Positions 16,877-24,475 of a stretch of 64,000 nt of DNA are shown here, piece by piece. Numbering within the stretch: the first letter of the stretch is position 1; every line of letters starts with the position of its first letter. The notes beneath the pieces are model-generated. The model ran no database searches, was not told the origin of the DNA, and saw nothing but the letters and a program-made list of their open reading frames with translations. A program made the position numbers and the translations under genes. This stretch comes from Actinomycetota bacterium (GTDB lineage Bacteria; Actinomycetota; Actinomycetes; Streptosporangiales; Streptosporangiaceae), in NCBI GenBank assembly GCA_019240215.1, contig JAFAYQ010000050.1, forward strand, positions 1 to 64,000. The letters run 5' to 3'.

Positions 16877-17179
16877 GTGGGCGGCCGGTTGAAGGCGGAC
16901 CTGACCCGCATTGCTCAGGTGTCGCGCCAGATCGAGCAGCTGGCGAACGAGTTCGGGCAGGCCACCAAGCTGACCGAGGGGTACCAGCCCGCCCTCGGTG
17001 ATGCCGCCCTGGCCAGCGCGCTGGGCTCGTTCGCGACCGACTGGGCCATCCACCGGGCCCGGCTGCTGGACGACCTCGAGCAGGAGTCCAAGCTGGCCGA
17101 CACCGCGGTCAAGGCCTATAACGGCACCGACGACGCGTTGGCGGCGGCGCTGCGCAAGCAGCAAGCGGCGGCTGGCTGA
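16877..17179 (+). CDS. WXG100-like small helical protein
   Basis: A 100-residue protein predicted to be two long helices (LTRIAQVSRQIEQLANEFGQATKL and LGSFATDWAIHRARLLDDLEQESKLADTAVKAYNGTDDALAAAL), the helical-hairpin layout of WXG100/ESAT-6-like proteins. The position of the WXG turn holds no exact Trp-x-Gly, but a Trp follows nearby (DWAIHRA). The GTG start is preceded by ACGGAGGTAC. It opens a four-gene operon and its stop overlaps the next start by one base. ESX-type proteins pair with larger T7SS substrates, and the next gene has that appearance. I call it WXG100-like by size, helicity and context rather than by a motif match. Confidence 0.65.
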   Translation: MGGRLKADLTRIAQVSRQIEQLANEFGQATKLTEGYQPALGDAALASALGSFATDWAIHRARLLDDLEQESKLADTAVKAYNGTDDALAAALRKQQAAAG

Positions 17180-18744
17180 TGGGACGCCCGGCCGACTGGA
17201 GCCCGTTAGCGGACGGCGATCCGGTGCCCGGCGATCCGGACGAGGTGGCGGCGCTCGGCCGCCGGTTCCGGGCCACCGCGGCCGCGATCGAGCAGGCGTC
17301 GGAGCGGCTGCGGACGATGTGCACCGACGAGTTCTGGGAATCCGACGCCGGCGTCGCGTTCCGCAGCCGGTCGGTCGACACCGCGGGCAAGCTGGCCAAG
17401 GCCTACGACCGGTATCACGCGGCGGCCACCGCGCTCGGTACCGACCCGGGCGACACCAGCGGGTCCAGTGCCGCCAGCCCCCGCTACGCCGGGTCGCTGC
17501 AGCACGCCCAGCAGCTGTCGCGGCAGGCGCTGACCTCGGCCCAGGACGCGGCCGCGGCCCAGCGGCAGGCCATGTCGCAGCTCCAGACGGCCATCGAGAC
17601 CGGCACCGGCCACACCACGATCCCGGGCGCCCTCGACCTTTCGCTGGGCGCGCTGACCCCGGACTCTTCGGGCCACCTGCCGATCCGCCCCAGCGAAACG
17701 GCCCAGGTCACCGCGCTCAAGGGCCACTACAACCAGGCGGCCGACCAGCTCGGCGCGGCCCGCACCCGGCTGGCCCGGGCCGAGCAGATCCGCGATCAGG
17801 CCGCCAGCAACGCGTCCGCGCTGATCAGCTACGCGATCGGGCACGACGGGCTGACCGACGGATTCTGGGACCACGTCACCAACTTCATCGACGAGCACGC
17901 CGGCCTGCTGAGCACGATCTCCAAGGTGGCGGGCTGGGTGGCCTCGATCGCGGGGACGCTGGCCCTGTGCGTGGGCTGGATCCCGATCATCGGCCAGGCC
18001 CTGGCGGCCGTGCTCGGCACCCTGGCCCTGATCGCCAGCGTGGTCACGCTGCTGGCCGACGTGCTGCTGATGATCGGCGGCCAGGGCAGCTGGTTCGACG
18101 TGGCCCTGGACGTGATCGCGGTGGCGTCGTTCGGGCTCGGCCGGGCCGCGACCGGCGCCGTCAAGGACTCCGCGCTGCTGGCCCGGGGCACCGCCGTCAA
18201 CGAGGGCCCCATGGACGCGGTCAAGACGCTGATGAGCGGATCGTCCTGGCTCGAGGGCGGCGAGGAAGGCCTCGAACGGGACCTCACCCCGATGGTGGAG
18301 GACGTCACCACCCGGGCCGGCGACCTCGACCCCGAGGAGCTCAGCGCCGCCCGCCTGCACGCCCCCGGGGCCTGGCCCGACTGGGGCGCGGTGCTGCGCG
18401 GCTTCCACCCGGTGTCGATCCTCCAGGACGGGTTCCACGACATTGGTGACCTCAAGCCGTCCAACTGGGCCAAGCTCGGCGACGGCGGGACCTGGAAGGA
18501 CGCCAAGTTCTTCGTCGGCGACCCGGAGATCCGCGAGGCGGTGGCGAAGATCGGCGAGCTCGGCGACTGGGGCAGGATCGAGGGGGTCAGCGGGTTCGTG
18601 ACCAACGTGGCCCGCAACCACGCGATCTGGAACTACGTCACCGTCCCGGCCGTCGCCGCCGACTGGGCCAACCACGTGCTGACGGCCAGCGGCCTCAAGG
18701 ACCCGCTGCTGACCGCCGTCGGCCTCGGGTCGGCGGCCGGATGA
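17179..18744 (+). CDS. putative T7SS-secreted protein with central hydrophobic domain
   Basis: A 521-residue protein. The first ~90 residues (DPDEVAALGRRFRATAAAIEQASERLRTM, EFWESDAGVAFRSR) match the N-terminal signal module of actinobacterial putative T7SS-secreted proteins, with a W-x-S/G-type turn. A helical stalk follows. Residues about 248-305 are strongly hydrophobic (VAGWVASIAGTLALCVGWIPIIGQ and onward), enough for two or three membrane passes or a pore-forming hairpin. The C-terminal ~200 residues show no recognisable toxin domain. In related proteins a nuclease or deaminase can sit here; I see none. It is coupled to the small helical protein before it and to a ~195-residue protein after it (4-bp overlap). 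Confidence 0.7.
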   Translation: MGRPADWSPLADGDPVPGDPDEVAALGRRFRATAAAIEQASERLRTMCTDEFWESDAGVAFRSRSVDTAGKLAKAYDRYHAAATALGTDPGDTSGSSAASPRYAGSLQHAQQLSRQALTSAQDAAAAQRQAMSQLQTAIETGTGHTTIPGALDLSLGALTPDSSGHLPIRPSETAQVTALKGHYNQAADQLGAARTRLARAEQIRDQAASNASALISYAIGHDGLTDGFWDHVTNFIDEHAGLLSTISKVAGWVASIAGTLALCVGWIPIIGQALAAVLGTLALIASVVTLLADVLLMIGGQGSWFDVALDVIAVASFGLGRAATGAVKDSALLARGTAVNEGPMDAVKTLMSGSSWLEGGEEGLERDLTPMVEDVTTRAGDLDPEELSAARLHAPGAWPDWGAVLRGFHPVSILQDGFHDIGDLKPSNWAKLGDGGTWKDAKFFVGDPEIREAVAKIGELGDWGRIEGVSGFVTNVARNHAIWNYVTVPAVAADWANHVLTASGLKDPLLTAVGLGSAAG

Positions 18745-19325
18745 GCCCGGTGGCCCCCCCGAGCGACTACCAGCTGGTCTTGCCGGACGGCTGGTTCCGT
18801 ATCGACCTCGAGCCCGGCACCCGCGAGCAGGCCGCCGCCGCCCTGATCGAGCGCCAGTTCCGCGGGGCCGACGACATCCCCCACCTGAAGGCCGAGGCCC
18901 GGGACAAGCTGCTGGTCACCGCGGCCGACGCCTACGGCAACGGCGGCATCGAGCTGTACGTGTCGCTGCAGGCGGCGGCGGGCATGCCGCTGCCGGCCGC
19001 GCTGGTCGTCACGCTCACCCCGCCCCATCCCGACGAGCGCGTCACCGTGACCCCCGAGCTGCTGGCCGCCACCCTGGCCGCCACCGCCGAGCCCGGCGGC
19101 GCCGCGGCCGATGGCGGCGAGATCACGACCGTCGAGCTGGCGGCCGGGCGGGCGGTCCGGGTCCGCCGCTTCGACCCGCCGGTCACCCGCCTCGACCTGC
19201 ACGTCCCGATCCCGGACAGCGGCGCCTGGCTGCTGCTGTCGTTCTCCACCCCGCTGGCGCCGCTGGCCGACGCCCTGGTGGGCATGTTCGACGCGGTCGC
19301 CGGCACCCTGAGATGGATGTCATGA
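18741..19325 (+). CDS. hypothetical protein, partner of T7SS-like cassette (paralogue A)
   Basis: A 194-residue soluble alpha/beta protein of unrecognised family. It starts with a short beta-rich stretch (YQLVLPDGWFRIDLEPG) and ends with LLLSFSTPLAPLADALVGMFDAVAGTLRW. It shares this whole architecture with the next gene: 'GW-[IV]-x-L' start, a helical arm, an ALVV strand, a V-x-L-x-x-G-x-A-[VL]-RVRR strand pair, and a C-terminal helix. The ATG overlaps the stop of the T7SS-type protein gene (ATGA). Position after a secreted protein is where chaperone (EspG-like) or immunity genes are found, but no motif proves either. Confidence 0.7.
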   Translation: MSPVAPPSDYQLVLPDGWFRIDLEPGTREQAAAALIERQFRGADDIPHLKAEARDKLLVTAADAYGNGGIELYVSLQAAAGMPLPAALVVTLTPPHPDERVTVTPELLAATLAATAEPGGAAADGGEITTVELAAGRAVRVRRFDPPVTRLDLHVPIPDSGAWLLLSFSTPLAPLADALVGMFDAVAGTLRWMS

Positions 19326-19948
19326 GCAAAAAACCCAGCTACGAATTCACGTTTTCGATCCAGCGGGGCTGGGTCCGGCTGCCGGTCCGCGACAACCCGG
19401 GCAAGTTCGCCCGCGACCGGAAGGTCGAAGCCTGGGCGGCCGGGCAGGCCCGGTCGATGCTGGGGGACAGCGCCGAGCCCGAGCGGCTGAACGAGCGGGC
19501 CCAGCAGCTGACCCGCGCGACCTACGGGGCCCGGGCCCGCGACGCCCTGCACGGGCTGGTGTTCTACACCGAGCCGGACGCGCCCGGGCCGCTGGCGTTC
19601 CTCGACGTGCTGCGGCTGGTGCCCGACCAGCAGGTCTACCCGGAGCTGACCACCGGCGTGCTGCGCGAACTGTTCGCCCAGCCGTCGGCCGGCACCCTCG
19701 GCGACATCGACGAGCAGCAGGTCGACCTGCCGGGCGGCCCGGCCCTGCGGGTCCGCCGTCAGCGGGCCGAGCCCAGCGACCCCACCGGCCAGAGCACGGT
19801 CATGGAGGGGGTCACCTACGCGATCCGGCCGCCCGGCCTCGACGACGCCATCGTCGTCACCATGACCTGGGCGGCACTCCAGTACGGCGACCGGCTGGCC
19901 GCTATGGCCGAAGCCATTGCCCGTTCCGTGCGTATCACCCTGGACTGA
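19322..19948 (+). CDS. hypothetical protein, partner of T7SS-like cassette (paralogue B)
   Basis: A 208-residue protein, paralogous to the gene before it (shared GWVRLPV start, PALRVRRQR strand and YGDRLAAMAEAIARSVRI C-terminal helix). I chose ATG 19322 because it overlaps the preceding stop as ATGA, the spacing used throughout this operon; an in-frame ATG at 19313 is possible. It has an insertion around DPTGQSTVMEGVTYAIRPP not present in the paralogue. No signal peptide or membrane segment. It closes the four-gene operon; the next gene is convergent. The pair may form a heterodimer that binds the T7SS-type protein. Confidence 0.7.
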   Translation: MSKKPSYEFTFSIQRGWVRLPVRDNPGKFARDRKVEAWAAGQARSMLGDSAEPERLNERAQQLTRATYGARARDALHGLVFYTEPDAPGPLAFLDVLRLVPDQQVYPELTTGVLRELFAQPSAGTLGDIDEQQVDLPGGPALRVRRQRAEPSDPTGQSTVMEGVTYAIRPPGLDDAIVVTMTWAALQYGDRLAAMAEAIARSVRITLD

Positions 19949-20080
19949 ACGAACAGTTAGCGCACGGTGCCGGTGTCGTCCCCGGGGAGCCTGCACCGCG
20001 TTGAAAAGATTGGCCCGAAAGGCGTAATTGCGGTCGGCGGCCGCCCCGGAGGCGACGGCACAATAAACGAATAGGCGCCG

Positions 20081-20413
20081 CTAGTGAGCGGCTTCGTACT
20101 CCTTGACCACCGAGGCGGGAATGCGGCCGCGCTCGTTCACCTGGATGCCCTGATCCTTCGCCCACGACCGGATACTGGCGGTTTCCTGGCGGGTGCCGAC
20201 GGTGCGCTGGCGGCGACGGCCGCCCGACCCGGCGCTGACCTTGCGGGCCTGGCTGACAAACGGCTCCAGGCCATCACGGATCTGCTGGGCGTGTTTGACG
20301 CAGACATCCACCTCATAAGCGGTGTTGCCCAGGCTGAACTGCAGTGTCTCGGCGGCATCGACGTTACCGTCGTCCAGGTCGCACAGCAGCATGACCTGTA
20401 CCTTCTGCGCCAT
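20081..20413 (-). CDS. lsr2: Lsr2-family nucleoid-associated protein
   Basis: A 110-residue Lsr2. The N-terminal dimerisation domain begins AQKVQVMLLCDLDDG and continues ETLQFSLGNTAYEVDVCVKHAQQIRDGLEPFV. After a basic linker (SGGRRRQRT) comes the DNA-binding domain IRSWAKDQGIQVNERGRIPASVVKEYEAAH, with the RGR minor-groove hook. It bridges A+T-rich DNA and silences acquired genes, as H-NS does in proteobacteria. The ATG is preceded by GAAGAGGAGACGAG. Its own upstream region (20414-20580) is distinctly A+T-rich for this genome, which fits autoregulation. Actinomycetes often carry two Lsr2 copies; whether this is the main one cannot be told here. Confidence 0.95.
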   Translation of the reverse strand: MAQKVQVMLLCDLDDGNVDAAETLQFSLGNTAYEVDVCVKHAQQIRDGLEPFVSQARKVSAGSGGRRRQRTVGTRQETASIRSWAKDQGIQVNERGRIPASVVKEYEAAH

Positions 20414-20746
20414 CTCGTCTCCTCTTCAGGATATCTTAGTAAGCGAGTCACCCTTAATATCAGCAAAGACGACCCCAGCCGTATCTGGGAGATTATTCAA
20501 CCACAACTAAGGCCAGCTATAGCGGATTATTAAAGAGGAAATCCGCACGCAATTGCGTGAAAGCTGCTGGAAGCGGACAGTGCTACTAGGCACAGCCGCT
20601 AGACCGGCTGCGGGAACACGCGGGAACTCCACTTGGCTTTCCCCTCGATCAAATGCCGATCGCTTGGCTAAACGTGTGGCCGGCATTGTGCGGTCGCTAC
20701 CTGAATATCACCGCAGGCAAGTGCCGGTGACCCCGAAGCCGGAATG
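20414..20746. promoter_or_regulatory. A+T-rich gap upstream of lsr2
   Basis: This 333-bp gap between lsr2 and the B12-binding regulator has no convincing gene. The half next to lsr2 (20414-20540) is near 45% G+C, with GGATATCTTAGTAAGCGAG and runs such as TTAATATC and TATAGCGGATTATTAAAG. It probably contains the lsr2 promoter and Lsr2-binding DNA. The other half is ordinary G+C-rich sequence. Confidence 0.5.
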
Positions 20747-21724
20747 CTAAGCCGGACCGGAAACAGCATCCGTAGCCGACGGCCGGTCACCGCCCGCCCG
20801 CGCCGCTGACTGGGCCGCTGACTGGGTCGCTGACTGGGCCGCCTGGGCCGTGGTCCGGGTCGCCGCCCGCGGCCCGGCCAGCCGGTCCACCGTGGCCAGC
20901 GCCGCCCGGCCGTCCGGACCGGTCCAGGCGTCCGCGCCCAGCGCCCGGGCGTGTTCGGTGCTGGTCACCGCCGCCCCGCCGGCCAGCACCGGGGCGCTGA
21001 CGGCGGCCGCACGCAAGGCGGCCACGGCCGCCCGCACGCTGTCGTCGAGGCCCGGAGCGGTGACCCCGATGATCACCGCGACCAGTTGCCCAGCCTGCCC
21101 AGCGGTCTCGGCGAACGACCCGGCCGGCGTGTTGGCCCCCAGGTCGATGACGTCGAAGCCCCGGCCGCGGAGCAGGTCGGAGATGAGGGCGCCGGGCAGG
21201 CTGTGCTGTTCCCCGGCCGGGCCGCCCAGCACCACGGTGCCGCGTTTGCGGCCGCGGCGGGCGAACCGGGGACCCAGCCGCCCGATGATCCGCTGGGCGA
21301 TCGCCGACGCCCGGTGCTCACCGGCCACCGAGACGGAGCCCGCCGCCCACGCCTCGCCCACCCCCCGCAAGGCCGGGACCAGCAGGTCGAGGTAGACCCC
21401 GGTGGCGTCCTGGCCGCCCGTCAGGGCCTCGTCGATGACCCGCCAGGCACCGGCCTCGTCGCCGGCCGTCATCCGGTCGATGAGGATCGGCACCCGGTCG
21501 CGACGGGCCCGCCGCCCGGGTTCGGCCGCCGCCGGTTCTCGCAGCCGGGCCAGGTCGGCTGGGTCGATCAGCCACTCCTGGCCGACCTGGCGGGCGGGCA
21601 GCCGCCCGGTCCGCACGTAGCGGTAGGCGGTCATGTAGTGCACACCGAGGCGCCGGGCCGTCTCGCGCAGGCTGATCGGCTCGGACGCGCCCGGGGCGGG
21701 CGGCGGTGTCGTGGACGATGGCAC
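20747..21724 (-). CDS. HTH regulator with CarH-like B12-binding module
   Basis: A 325-residue protein. Residues about 18-63 are an excisionase/MerR-like winged HTH (SLRETARRLGVHYMTAYRYVRTGRLPARQVGQEWLI). A helical bundle follows, with the W-x9-EH signature of CarH (WAAGSVSVAGEH), then a cobalamin-binding Rossmann domain (GTVVLGGPAGEQHSLPGALISDLLRGRGFDVIDLGANTP) where His of GEQH would be the lower cobalt ligand. In CarH the Trp and His pack against the adenosyl group, and light breaks the tetramer and derepresses the target. The C-terminal ~40 residues are low-complexity Ala/Gln/Thr repeats. It lies 13 bp after the hemerythrin-like gene. A photoreceptor role is inferred from these residues. 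Confidence 0.8.
   Translation of the reverse strand: MPSSTTPPPAPGASEPISLRETARRLGVHYMTAYRYVRTGRLPARQVGQEWLIDPADLARLREPAAAEPGRRARRDRVPILIDRMTAGDEAGAWRVIDEALTGGQDATGVYLDLLVPALRGVGEAWAAGSVSVAGEHRASAIAQRIIGRLGPRFARRGRKRGTVVLGGPAGEQHSLPGALISDLLRGRGFDVIDLGANTPAGSFAETAGQAGQLVAVIIGVTAPGLDDSVRAAVAALRAAAVSAPVLAGGAAVTSTEHARALGADAWTGPDGRAALATVDRLAGPRAATRTTAQAAQSATQSAAQSAARAGGDRPSATDAVSGPA
20804..20839 (+). repeat. three tandem 12-bp repeats
   Basis: CGCTGACTGGGC, CGCTGACTGGGT and CGCTGACTGGGC follow one another without spacers. They lie in frame inside the C-terminus of the B12-binding regulator and encode its Ala-Gln-Ser-rich tail (repeats of AQSA/TQSA). Copy number could vary without breaking the frame. 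Confidence 0.85.
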
Positions 21725-21737
21725 GGGGGCAGGCTGG

Positions 21738-22448
21738 TCAGGAATCCGTGCCCGTGGGCTTCGAATCCGGTTCGATCGCGGGCTCGCCCCGGGCGGCCGC
21801 CTCGGCGGCCTGCTGCCCGGCCGCGGTCTGGGCCGCGTCCGCCTGGTCGGTATCCGCGTCCAGATCGTGCAGGGCCTGGGCGGCTTCGGCCCCGACGACC
21901 GGCCCGGCCGGGCGGCTCTCGGTGCCGTCGCGGACGTCGTCGACCAGGGCGGCCAGCCGGAACTTGAGGCCCCCGAGCGGGCCGTCGTAGCTCAGCTTCG
22001 GATGCGGCCTGGTCGGCGCGCCCTGCTCCGCCCGGTGGTAGGACTTGACCAGTTCGGTGAGGTCGGCGTCGCTCAGGGCCTGGGTCAGCTCATCGATCAG
22101 CCCGCGCTCCATGTCGGAGTAGTGGCTGACCGCGGACTCCACGTCCTGGGCCAGGTCGTCGCCCGGCCAGGTCCTGGCCCGAACGTCCCCGGTCAGGTGG
22201 CGGTCCAGCCAGTGCAGCACGGTGTTCAGCTGCTCGCCGCCCTCCCGCAGCTGCCCGGCCCGCGTCCCGCCGTCGTCGAGCTGGCGCTCGGCGACCGGCA
22301 GTACGGTGCGCTCGAACGCGGCCAGCCGGGCGGCGTAGCGGCCGATCTCGACCCGCTCGTCCTCACCCGCGCCCTTGGCGGTGGCGTCCGACACCCCCGC
22401 GGACCGGTTGATCGTCGACAGTTCGGTGACGACTTCGGCGGTATCCAT
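21738..22448 (-). CDS. hemerythrin-like domain protein, ligands reduced
   Basis: A 236-residue helical protein. The N-terminal 150 residues look like a four-helix hemerythrin-type bundle (ARLAAFERTVLPVAERQL, GGEQLNTVLHWLDRHL, AVSHYSDMERGLIDEL). The tail has the APTRPHP segment common in actinobacterial hemerythrin-domain proteins, then a polar Ala/Asp-rich end. Several of the usual His/Glu iron ligands are missing, so oxygen or iron binding is doubtful. The ATG follows AGGAGGGGTTA, a strong ribosome binding site. It is upstream of, and probably co-transcribed with, the CarH-like regulator. A 14-bp dyad sits 25 bp before the start. I am sure of the gene, less of the family. Confidence 0.55.
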   Translation of the reverse strand: MDTAEVVTELSTINRSAGVSDATAKGAGEDERVEIGRYAARLAAFERTVLPVAERQLDDGGTRAGQLREGGEQLNTVLHWLDRHLTGDVRARTWPGDDLAQDVESAVSHYSDMERGLIDELTQALSDADLTELVKSYHRAEQGAPTRPHPKLSYDGPLGGLKFRLAALVDDVRDGTESRPAGPVVGAEAAQALHDLDADTDQADAAQTAAGQQAAEAAARGEPAIEPDSKPTGTDS

Positions 22449-22472
22449 TAACCCCTCCTGCGTCTCCTTTTA

Positions 22473-22486
22473 ATTTAGTGCTAAAT
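22473..22486. promoter_or_regulatory. 14-bp dyad upstream of hemerythrin-like gene
   Basis: ATTTAG-TG-CTAAAT: six-base arms around a two-base centre, A+T-rich, 25 bp upstream of the ATG at 22448 on the minus strand. Position fits an operator or promoter -10 overlap for the hemerythrin-CarH-like transcript. The assignment rests on symmetry and place only. Confidence 0.4.
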
Positions 22487-22527
22487 GCGTCTGCCCAGGT
22501 CAACAGGTTCTAAACCGATCGCGTTGG

Positions 22528-23205
22528 TCAGCGGCCGGCGCCGGGGGATCCGGCCGCCCCGCCGGGGGGTGACGCGGCCGCCCGGCCGCGGTGGCCGAGT
22601 CGGCTCACCGGCACGACCAGGAGGGCGGCGCCGACCGCGGCGGCCGAGGCCAGCACCCGGAGCCAGTCCGGCCCGGACCCGCGGCCCACGGCGGGGATCA
22701 TGGCCGCCCCGGCGCCCGCTGCCAGCAGGCAGGCGCCCACCGCCAGCAGCGGGGCCTGCCGCCGGAGCACACCGGGCGCGGCCCGCGACTCGTCCAGGTG
22801 GACCGCCAGCAGGTAGGCGACCAGGGCCACGCCCAGCCCGGCCGTGTACCAGGGCCGGGCCGGGTGCTGAACCTCCAGCCAGAGCACCGCCAGGACGGTG
22901 CCCTCCTCCTCCGGCAACCGCCGGATCAGCCGCAGAAAACGCGCCCAGACGCGCTCCGGCCCGGACGCGAACGCTTCCGCCGGTGCCACCACCGAGGCCA
23001 GGGCCATCCGCAGCACGCCCAGGACGGCACCGGCCACGGCCAGGACCAGGGCCAGCTCGGCCAGGCCGGCCGGCCGCAGCGGGAACGCCGCCCAGGCCAC
23101 GCAGGCCCCGGCCAGCAGGGCCGCCACCCCCGCCCGCAGGCACGCCGCCCCGGCCCGCAGGCCCGCGGCCCCGGCGGTGGCGATCGCGGCCCGCCCGCCG
23201 GTCAT
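22528..23205 (-). CDS. hypothetical membrane protein of MoxR operon
   Basis: A 225-residue protein with five to six hydrophobic stretches (for example AGVAALLAGACVAWAAF, LALVLAVAGAVLGVLRMAL, YTAGLGVALVAYLLAV, LLAVGACLLAAGAGAAM and VLASAAAVGAALLVV). A polar loop (RVWARFLRLIRRLPEEEGTVLAVLWLEVQHP) and a Pro/Gly-rich tail complete it. The family is not one I can name. It begins 10 bp after the DUF58 gene stop, as the last gene of the MoxR/DUF58/DUF4129 operon, so it probably belongs to the same membrane complex. The gene call rests on clear membrane topology and the absence of a competing frame. Confidence 0.7.
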   Translation of the reverse strand: MTGGRAAIATAGAAGLRAGAACLRAGVAALLAGACVAWAAFPLRPAGLAELALVLAVAGAVLGVLRMALASVVAPAEAFASGPERVWARFLRLIRRLPEEEGTVLAVLWLEVQHPARPWYTAGLGVALVAYLLAVHLDESRAAPGVLRRQAPLLAVGACLLAAGAGAAMIPAVGRGSGPDWLRVLASAAAVGAALLVVPVSRLGHRGRAAASPPGGAAGSPGAGR

Positions 23206-23215
23206 CGGCGCGCCC

Positions 23216-24475
23216 TCATCGGCGCGTCACCAGCGCCCGGCGGGTGTACGGCGCCAGCGGCAGGTCCAGGCTCTGCTCGCCGTCCCAGTGCACGACCGGG
23301 ACGCCCAGCTCGCGCAGGGAGAACCGGATGGCCTCCTGCTCCAGCCGCCAGATCCGCTCGGTCAGCCGGTCGACGGCCGACCGGCCGTACTTCGGTTCCG
23401 CGTTCAGCACGTCGATGACGATGATCGCGAATCCGCGTTCCCGCAGGTCGCGCACGGCCTCGATGAAGGCCGGGCTCAGCAGCGGGCTGAACACGGTGAT
23501 CAGCGCGCCCGGCGGCAGGGCGGCCCGCGGCAGCCGTCGCAGCAGGTCGGCGGGCGACAGTCCGCGCTGGCCGGCCAGCATCGACTCGGCCATCCGGTAG
23601 ACCTGGCGCTGGCTCAGGCTGGGCGGCAGCCACCGCACCCCGCCCGCCTGGTAGGCCACGAACCCGACCCGGTCGCGGGCGGCCAGGCAGGCCCGGGCGG
23701 TGCCGGTCGCCGCCCGCAGGGCCAGATCGACGGCGGAGGCCCCGGGCGGCCCGGCGTCGAACGCCGCGTCCAGCAACAGCACCACATCCTGCGACCGTTC
23801 GCCCGCGAAGGTGTTGACCTGGAGGCGCCCGCGCCGCAGGCTGGCCGGCCAGTTGATGCGGCGCTGCCGGTCGCCGGGGACGTACTCGCGGACGCCGGCG
23901 AACTCCAGGCCATCCCCGGGGGTGCGGACCGGGTGCTCGCCCAGGCGGTTGGGCAGCCGGCTGAGCACCACCGCGGCGCGCTGCGGGGCCGGGCGCGGGT
24001 AGCAGTCGAGGGTGGGCAGCGGCTCGGTCGCGTGGCCTTCGGTGAGCCGCCAGCGGTCCCGGAGCACGATGTCCAGTTCACCGGCCGGCCGCCGGCCCCA
24101 GCGGGCGCAGGTGAAGCCGAACCGGGCCTGGGTCCCGCTGGCGGCGGTGGGCCCGGCCGGATCGATGGCCTCGCCCGGCCGGAAGAACAGCTCGGCGTCG
24201 TGCTCACCGGCGCCGCTCAGGCTGACCTCGACCGCCTCGGGCTCGCCCTCGTGGGTCCGGGTCGTGCTCAGCCGCACCTGCACGCCCACCCGGGCCGGCC
24301 GGCCCGGGCGGCGGGCGGCCAGGATGAGCAGGGCGGGCGCGGCGAGGCCGGCGAATTCCGGGCGGCCGGTGATCAGCGCGAAGGCCAGCCCGGCGAGGGC
24401 GAGGGTGACCAGCCGCCTTGTGTGCCGGGACAGCCGCCAGCGCAGTTCCGTCCCGGCCGCCTCCCCGCCGTCCAT
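23216..24475 (-). CDS. DUF58 domain protein
   Basis: A 419-residue protein. Two N-terminal hydrophobic segments (LVTLALAGLAFALITG and AGLAAPALLILAARR) anchor it. The DUF58 core follows with the hallmark EFAGVREYVPGDRQRRINWPASLRRGRLQVNTFAGERSQDVVLLLDAA, the start of a VWA-like fold with an altered MIDAS. I chose ATG 24475, which overlaps the MoxR stop, over the longer frame to 24583 that begins inside MoxR. DUF58 proteins always travel with MoxR ATPases and are thought to assist complex assembly or envelope stress responses. The conserved neighbours are all present here. Confidence 0.9.
   Translation of the reverse strand: MDGGEAAGTELRWRLSRHTRRLVTLALAGLAFALITGRPEFAGLAAPALLILAARRPGRPARVGVQVRLSTTRTHEGEPEAVEVSLSGAGEHDAELFFRPGEAIDPAGPTAASGTQARFGFTCARWGRRPAGELDIVLRDRWRLTEGHATEPLPTLDCYPRPAPQRAAVVLSRLPNRLGEHPVRTPGDGLEFAGVREYVPGDRQRRINWPASLRRGRLQVNTFAGERSQDVVLLLDAAFDAGPPGASAVDLALRAATGTARACLAARDRVGFVAYQAGGVRWLPPSLSQRQVYRMAESMLAGQRGLSPADLLRRLPRAALPPGALITVFSPLLSPAFIEAVRDLRERGFAIIVIDVLNAEPKYGRSAVDRLTERIWRLEQEAIRFSLRELGVPVVHWDGEQSLDLPLAPYTRRALVTRR

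Noticed and set aside
20553..20750. 65-codon plus-strand frame between lsr2 and the B12-binding regulator
   Set aside because: Codon-position G/C bias is weak, no ribosome binding site is seen and there is no family resemblance.
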